Shown here piece by piece: positions 6,240 through 7,450 of a DNA stretch of 7,450 bases; the first letter of the stretch is position 1, and the number at the start of each line of letters is the position of its first letter. The notes under the pieces were generated by a model. It had not been told where the DNA came from and ran no database searches. It saw only the letters and a program-made list of their open reading frames with translations. The stretch comes from Gallionellaceae bacterium (lineage in GTDB: Bacteria; Pseudomonadota; Gammaproteobacteria; Burkholderiales; Gallionellaceae). Both the position numbers and the translations under genes were made by a program. The stretch is taken from contig JAKFXW010000020.1 in assembly GCA_021731185.1 (NCBI GenBank), positions 1 through 7,450 on the forward strand. Reading direction: 5' to 3'.

Positions 6240-7447
6240 TTTTCCACAGCCGTCGCCCTGCGCTTAATCTGTCGTTAATGTCGCTACCCATGTGGGCAGT
6301 GCTGATAGCGCAATTTTTTTCAGCACTTGCGGATAATGCTATTTTGATTGCCGCCATTGCCATTGTTAAATCACAAGGATTGCCCAATCTTGTGCCGTTG
6401 CTGCAGGAATCTTTTATTGCCCCCTTTATTTTACTTGCGCCATTTGTCGGGCAAATTTCCGATGCGTTTCCCAAGGGGCGCGTCATGCTCATCGGCAACT
6501 CGCTCAAACTGGCAGGTGCGATTGCCATGCTGTCGGGCATTAACCCGATTAGCGCATACGCTTTAATCGGAATCGGCGCAGCCGTTTATTCACCCGCTAA
6601 ATACGGCATCCTGTCGCAAATGTTTGCAACTGCATCACTCGTGCGCGCCAACGGCATGATGGAAGGCTCGACCATCGTCGCCATTCTGCTCGGTGTCGTG
6701 CTTGGCGGCTGGCTGGCCGATCAATCACTGGATTTGGCATTCACAGGCGTGATGGCAGCGTACACATTGGCACTGGTCGCCAACTTATTTATCCCGCGCT
6801 TGCCCGCAGAAAAAGCCTTCGTGGACTTCAACCCATGGTCGCTCATCAAACAATTTTTTACTTCGCTATCCATACTCTTTAAAAATGCAGACTCGCGTTT
6901 CAGCCTGCTCGGCACCGCCGTATTCTGGGGCAGCGGCGCTACCTTGCGCCTGATGTTATTCGCGTGGGTACCCGCCGTGTTACTCATCACCAACAACCAA
7001 ACTCCCGCCAACTTAATGGGCGCAGTCTCCATCGGCATCGTGCTGGGTGCAGTCGGCGCGGGGCTATGGGTATCGCTCGCCAACGTCAATCGTGCATTGA
7101 TAGGTGGCTTGCTATTAGGCCCCGCCGTACTGGCACTTATTTTTGTACACGATTTTTATTTCGCCGCAGCGGTCATGATCGCGATTGGTTTATGCGGCGG
7201 ATTTTTTGTCGTGCCGCTGAACGCCCTGTTGCAAGAACGCGGCCACGAAACCATCGGTGCGGGCAACGCATTAGCGGTGCAAAATTTTATAGAGAACTTG
7301 GCGATGCTGTGCTTCGTCGGCGGCTACAGCTTTGCAACATCAATGGGTGTTTCTATCAGTACGTCGGTCACAGGATTCGGTTTAATTTTATTAGTGGCGA
7401 TTGGCGTGTTGACAATTTTTAGAATGCGGCAGGGGACAGGTGGGTGA
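6236..7447 (+). CDS. lplT: Lysophospholipid transporter LplT (major facilitator superfamily)
   Basis: LplT is an inner-membrane flippase that brings lysophosphatidylethanolamine and related lysolipids back to the cytosolic side, where Aas re-acylates them. The 403-residue product is close to E. coli LplT (~397) and strongly hydrophobic, with about 12 membrane segments expected. Recognisable LplT-specific stretches are AQFFSALADNA at 25-35 (with the membrane aspartate Asp33), the loop LAPFVGQISDAFPKGRVM at 67-84, and GAAVYSPAKYGILSQ at 114-128. ANGMMEGSTIVAILLG follows at 138-153, then RFSLLGTAVFWGSGATLRL at 221-239 and GGFFVVPLNALLQERG at 321-336. GAGNALAVQNFIEN at 341-354 completes the set. 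It overlaps the preceding lipoprotein gene by four bases and has no binding site of its own beyond what coupling supplies. No Aas domain is fused and none is visible. The stop TGA overlaps an ATG at 7447, where a following gene could begin. Confidence 0.93.
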   Translation: MIFHSRRPALNLSLMSLPMWAVLIAQFFSALADNAILIAAIAIVKSQGLPNLVPLLQESFIAPFILLAPFVGQISDAFPKGRVMLIGNSLKLAGAIAMLSGINPISAYALIGIGAAVYSPAKYGILSQMFATASLVRANGMMEGSTIVAILLGVVLGGWLADQSLDLAFTGVMAAYTLALVANLFIPRLPAEKAFVDFNPWSLIKQFFTSLSILFKNADSRFSLLGTAVFWGSGATLRLMLFAWVPAVLLITNNQTPANLMGAVSIGIVLGAVGAGLWVSLANVNRALIGGLLLGPAVLALIFVHDFYFAAAVMIAIGLCGGFFVVPLNALLQERGHETIGAGNALAVQNFIENLAMLCFVGGYSFATSMGVSISTSVTGFGLILLVAIGVLTIFRMRQGTGG

Positions 7448-7450
7448 TGT

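Overview
The window looks like a chromosomal segment of a betaproteobacterium, probably of the Nitrosomonadales/Gallionellaceae/Methylophilaceae kind. The reasons are the gene order nrdR-ribD-ribE-ribB-ribH-nusB, typical of this class, the type of RibB protein, and a base composition of roughly half GC. The genus-level placement is inference from gene order and protein style, not from a search.

Region 1 (1-4250) is a tightly packed plus-strand housekeeping operon. It opens inside nrdR (repressor of ribonucleotide reductase genes; its zinc ribbon lies upstream of the window). It then carries ribD, ribE, ribB with a degenerate GTP cyclohydrolase II-like domain, ribH, and nusB. Together RibD, RibB, RibH and RibE make riboflavin from the GTP cyclohydrolase II product and ribulose 5-phosphate. 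A working GTP cyclohydrolase II (RibA) is not encoded here and must lie elsewhere, because the RibB C-terminal domain lacks the zinc cysteines. Most junctions are 2-4 base overlaps or gaps. The exception is a 72-base gap before ribH that holds a small hairpin and a direct repeat. ribD carries two short GC-rich palindromes in its variable linkers. No FMN riboswitch is visible.

Region 2 (4251-4928) is a 678-base break. The operon stops after nusB, where thiL often follows in relatives. In its place is a compact structured repeat of about 126 bases with 18-base terminal inverted repeats (4324-4449), then a short minus-strand gene for an XRE-like helix-turn-helix protein, then about 250 bases with no convincing gene.

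Region 3 (4929-7447) is a plus-strand pair joined by an ATGA overlap. The first gene encodes a Tat-exported, lipobox-bearing protein of the amidohydrolase-2 metal-dependent hydrolase family, of unknown substrate. The second encodes a lysophospholipid transporter of the LplT family. The coupling of an exported lipoprotein hydrolase to LplT, without the usual Aas acyltransferase in between, is the least ordinary gene arrangement here. The structured repeat at 4324-4449 is the least ordinary non-coding feature.
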